Assembly (NCBI RefSeq): GCF_030019515.1
Contig: NZ_JASEEQ010000009.1
Location: forward strand, 124,001-188,000
From: Nocardioides sp.
Lineage (GTDB): Bacteria > Actinomycetota > Actinomycetes > Propionibacteriales > Nocardioidaceae
Length of the DNA stretch: 64,000 nucleotides
Reading direction: 5' to 3'
A program made the position numbers and the translations under genes. The notes beneath the pieces are model-generated. The model made no database searches, was not told the DNA's origin, and worked only from the letters and a program-made list of their open reading frames with translations. This document shows, one piece after another, positions 63,207-64,000 of this stretch (its first letter is position 1; each line of letters begins with the position of its first letter).

Positions 63207-64000
63207 ATGATCAAGGCCGCCCTCAGGAGCCTGCTCGGGCGCAAGATGCGCCTGCTGATGAGCACGTTCGCGATCGTGCTCGGCGTCGCGTTCGTCGCCG
63301 GCTCGCTGATCTTCTCCGACATGCTCAACCGCAGCTTCACCGCGATCTTCGCCTCGAGCGTGGGCGACGTGATCGTGCGACCCGAGGGGGGCGCGTCCGT
63401 CGACGGCACCCCGTCGACGCTCACGGTCCCCTCCGACCTGATCCCGCGGCTCGAGTCGGTCCCGGGCGCCGCCCGGGTCGACGGCAACGTCAGCGCGGTC
63501 GGCGTCTTCGTCGTCAGCCGCGAGAACAAGCTGATCGGCGGCAACGGCGCCCCCGGCATCGCGGTGAGCTGGAGCGACGCGCCGGCCGGCCACGGCCTCG
63601 AGGGACTCTCCGTCGTCGAGGGCCGGGCGCCCGAGGGCGACGGCGAGGTCGCCCTGGACGTCTCGGCCGCGGAGAAGGCCGGGTACGACGTCGGCGACAC
63701 GATCCGCGTGATCACCTCGACCGACACGCCGGTGCTCCAGCCGGAGCTGGTCGGTCTGGTCGACTTCGCCGACGGCGGCTCGCTCAACGGGGCGACCCTC
63801 ACGGTCTTCGACACCGACTCGGCGCAGCGGATCTTCCTCGGCGGCCAGGACGCATACACCGACGTGTGGGTCACCGCCGAGGGCGGCACCTCCCAGGCCG
63901 AGCTGCGCGACCGGGTCCGCGAGGAGCTGCCGGGCGACCTGGAGGCGATCACCGGCGACGACGCCGCCGACGAGAGCGGCAACATGCTGCTCGAGGCGGT
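63207..64000 (+). CDS. FtsX/MacB-like ABC transporter permease (cut by right edge)
   Basis: The frame from this ATG (MIKAALRSLLGRKMRLLMSTFAIVLGVAFVAGSLIF) is open to the end of the window, giving 264 residues. It begins with a cytoplasmic basic segment, then one transmembrane helix (LLMSTFAIVLGVAFVAGSLIF), then a long extracytoplasmic domain (DVIVRPEGGASVDGT, LSVVEGRAPEGDGEVALD, AAEKAGYDVGDTIRVIT). That is the layout of MacB-type permeases: helix 1, periplasmic MacB-PCD domain, then three more helices expected beyond the edge. A short ATG frame of 11 codons starts in the ATPase stop and ends at this start and is ignored. Confidence 0.9.
   Translation, partial: MIKAALRSLLGRKMRLLMSTFAIVLGVAFVAGSLIFSDMLNRSFTAIFASSVGDVIVRPEGGASVDGTPSTLTVPSDLIPRLESVPGAARVDGNVSAVGVFVVSRENKLIGGNGAPGIAVSWSDAPAGHGLEGLSVVEGRAPEGDGEVALDVSAAEKAGYDVGDTIRVITSTDTPVLQPELVGLVDFADGGSLNGATLTVFDTDSAQRIFLGGQDAYTDVWVTAEGGTSQAELRDRVREELPGDLEAITGDDAADESGNMLLEA

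Noticed and set aside
63175..63210. Tiny gene overlapping the ATPase stop
   Set aside because: Only 11 codons, low complexity, no ribosome site of its own; the permease ATG overlapping its end explains the region.

Overview
The window is very GC-rich chromosomal DNA (by eye about 70% or more G+C) from an actinobacterium, most likely of the Nocardioides/Propionibacteriales type. The evidence is the strong G/C third-position bias, many GTG starts, several apparently leaderless promoters (TANNNT about 6-7 nt before the start codon), CIRCE-controlled groEL without groES, DUF3263 and LytR_C proteins, a LexA box of Gram-positive type, KstR-like operators, and OtsA/OtsB, GabD2 and CysO relatives resembling actinobacterial forms. 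It looks like ordinary chromosome: no insertion sequence, phage, plasmid or CRISPR feature was found. Both ends cut through genes.

Left part (1-11 kb): a branched-chain amino acid-type ABC importer operon with two substrate-binding lipoproteins, a fused LivH-LivM permease, two ATPases and two unusual secreted/membrane proteins. A striking head-to-head array of 32-bp repeats follows. Next come a kinase-like DUF4032 protein, a SnoaL-like protein with an SDR dehydrogenase behind a KstR-like operator, and tRNA-Thr(TGT).

Middle part (11-31 kb): a DUF305 lipoprotein, a sulfotransferase, pyridoxal kinase, a GMC oxidoreductase plus GabD2-type aldehyde dehydrogenase pair behind a second KstR-like site, a LigB-type dioxygenase, uracil-DNA glycosylase, a secreted propeller protein with a Tat-type flavin amine oxidase opposite a TetR regulator and PfkB kinase, a PLP decarboxylase with an MFS carrier, a PhaC-like hydrolase with a histone-like Lys/Ala tail, and OtsA. 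A response-regulator fragment and an oxidoreductase lead to DUF3263, LytR_C and OtsB.

32-42 kb: a SAM-I riboswitch precedes thrC and a CysO-like sulfur carrier ending in Gly-Gly-Cys. Then come an orphan CebR-like LacI regulator with its own promoter/operator region, an ATP-grasp enzyme, and groEL with CIRCE. A probable Fe-S HTH regulator stands opposite a hemerythrin-(HDHG)n-DUF2249 protein, next to a SLAC1/TDT transporter; these look like a nitrosative/redox stress module.

42-55.7 kb: an ECF sigma/anti-sigma pair, then a molybdenum hydroxylase locus: MobA-like transferase, MoxR ATPase, CoxE-like VWA protein, XdhC, a GAF regulator, and small, large, medium and CoxG subunits. The large subunit carries AYRGAGR (form II), so CO oxidation is not a safe assignment. 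A large PKD-repeat secreted protein is inserted in the locus on the other strand.

Right end (55.7-64 kb): an MFS carrier whose tail contains an 87-bp tandem duplication, DUF2207 and LemA proteins, a haem-oxygenase-fold iron protein with a CDGSH protein, a methyltransferase, an AlkB-like demethylase behind a perfect LexA box, and a MacB/FtsX-type ABC transporter running off the edge.

Gene 3' ends in this window often carry long palindromes. Several belong to families with more than one copy here (a 32-bp phased array, a 52-bp two-stem element, a GTTTCCCCGG palindrome) and are the most unusual DNA in the window.
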